Below are positions 5,884 to 6,556 of a stretch of 6,556 nt of DNA, in pieces. Numbering within the stretch: position 1 is the first letter of the stretch; the number at the start of each line of letters is the position of its first letter. This DNA is from an uncultured Mycoplasmatota bacterium (GTDB taxonomy: Bacteria > Bacillota_I > Bacilli_A > RF39 > UBA660): positions 1-6,556 of the forward strand of contig CAMMKE010000057.1 of NCBI GenBank assembly GCA_946497375.1, written 5' to 3'. A program made the position numbers and the translations under genes. The notes beneath the pieces are model-generated. The model was not told where the DNA came from. It searched no databases and was given only the letters and a program-made list of their open reading frames with translations.

Positions 5884-6252
5884 GTGATAATTATAAGTTA
5901 TGTTTTTGATAATGATAAACCTATCTATTTACAACTAGAGGAAATAATTAAAAAAGAGATATTTAAAGGAGAGTTATTACCTAGTAGTAAAATACCTTCT
6001 GTTCGTGACTTTGCCTTTAAATATCAAGTAAATCCTAATACAATGCAGAAAGCTTTACAAGGATTAGAAGAAGAGGGATTTATCTATACAGTTAGAACTA
6101 GTGGTAAATATGTTACAGAAGATAGGGAGTTTATCTTAAAAGAGAAAAGATTACTTGCAAAAAGTCTATATCAAGATTTTATTAATAATTTAAAATCTTT
6201 AGGATATAGTGATACTGATATTAAAAAAATATTAAAGGAGAGTGAAATTTAA
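5884..6252 (+). CDS. YtrA-family GntR transcriptional regulator
   Basis: A 122-residue DNA-binding protein with an N-terminal GntR winged helix (about residues 13-77: PIYLQLEEII, then PSSKIPSVRDFA, the recognition-helix region VNPNTMQKALQGLEEEGF, and a wing ending in GKYV). A short helical tail of about 40 residues follows and lacks the larger ligand domain of FadR or HutC types. That architecture, and the position before an ABC ATPase, mark the YtrA subfamily, which represses its own exporter operon. The start is uncertain. The only standard codon in frame near the N-terminus is GTG at 5884, which sits inside the ribosome site GAGGTGAT (5881-5888). A rare ATT at 5890 or ATA at 5893 would be better spaced. 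The stop overlaps the next ATG by one base. Confidence 0.9.
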   Translation: MIIISYVFDNDKPIYLQLEEIIKKEIFKGELLPSSKIPSVRDFAFKYQVNPNTMQKALQGLEEEGFIYTVRTSGKYVTEDREFILKEKRLLAKSLYQDFINNLKSLGYSDTDIKKILKESEI

Positions 6253-6556
6253 TGGCTTTATTAGAAGTTAATCATATAACTAAAAGTTATGGTAATAATA
6301 TAGTTTTAAATGATGTTACTTTTAGTATTCCTAAAGGTAAGATAGTAGGACTTTTAGGACCAAATGGAAGTGGAAAGACCACTCTTATTAAATTAATAAA
6401 TGATTTATTAAAAGAAGATTCTGGGACTATTAAAGTAAATGGCTTAGACCTTGGTGTTGAAACTAAGAAGTTAATCTCTTATTTACCAGATAAAAACTAT
6501 CTAAATAATAATATGACAGTATTAGAGTTACTTAACTATTTTAAAGACTTTTATGA
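6252..6556 (+). CDS. ABC transporter ATP-binding protein, 3' end outside the window
   Basis: The first 101 residues of an ABC ATPase; the gene runs off the right edge. Walker A is GPNGSGKT (36-43), preceded by the A-loop tyrosine in SYGNN (Tyr13) and the usual VTFSIPKGKIVGLLG beta strands. The segment at the Q-loop reads ISYLPDKNYL, with Asp where Gln is usual, as is common in YtrB-like subunits. The ATG overlaps the GntR stop (TAATG), with GGAG at 6237-6240, an 11-nt spacing. This couples it to the repressor. A permease is expected just beyond the window. Confidence 0.93.
   Translation, partial: MALLEVNHITKSYGNNIVLNDVTFSIPKGKIVGLLGPNGSGKTTLIKLINDLLKEDSGTIKVNGLDLGVETKKLISYLPDKNYLNNNMTVLELLNYFKDFY

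Noticed and set aside
1..6556. CRISPR arrays, tRNA or rRNA genes, insertion sequences, integrase or prophage genes
   Set aside because: Both strands were read for direct repeats with spacers, cloverleaf folds and transposase motifs, and nothing convincing was seen.

Overview
The window is very AT-rich DNA. Genes are tightly packed, start from AGGAGG-type ribosome binding sites, and use mainly AGA for Arg and TAA as stop. Trp is encoded by TGG and no TGA interrupts a reading frame, so the standard bacterial code applies. This fits a low-GC Firmicute (Erysipelotrichia or another AT-rich Bacilli-type gut lineage) better than a Mycoplasma with recoded TGA. The lineage is inferred from composition and gene style only.

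Layout: (1) 30-1405, a two-gene unit on the + strand: a NUDIX hydrolase overlapping by one base a PHP-family phosphoesterase/nuclease of the YciV/TrpH type. (2) 1406-1754, an apparently gene-free gap that appears to hold a compact, previously unannotated type I toxin-antitoxin locus. A 27-residue hydrophobic peptide is encoded on the - strand (1577-1660) with a near-perfect Shine-Dalgarno sequence buried in a hairpin. A short convergent RNA on the + strand is antisense to the peptide mRNA 3' region. Matching 15-nt segments lie at the two predicted RNA 5' ends. (3) 1875-4155, an ABC exporter: an ATPase whose gene overlaps a 526-residue polytopic permease, ending in a strong bidirectional terminator. 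(4) 4190-5758, on the - strand, a 522-residue protein of unknown function with WD/propeller-like beta repeats. (5) 5759-5883, a divergent promoter region with a perfect 7-bp inverted repeat next to the second promoter. (6) 5884 to the window end, a YtrA-type GntR repressor overlapping by one base a second ABC ATPase cut off by the window edge.

How the parts work together: the GntR gene, its promoter, the inverted repeat and the following ATPase form a typical self-regulated GntR/ABC exporter cassette. The first ABC pair is a separate exporter with no adjacent regulator. The region at 1424-1750 is the most unusual part. Its two convergent sigma-A-like promoters, occluded ribosome site, long-range 5'/3' pairing potential and antisense RNA together look like a membrane-peptide type I toxin system. 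This rests on sequence pattern alone and has not been tested.
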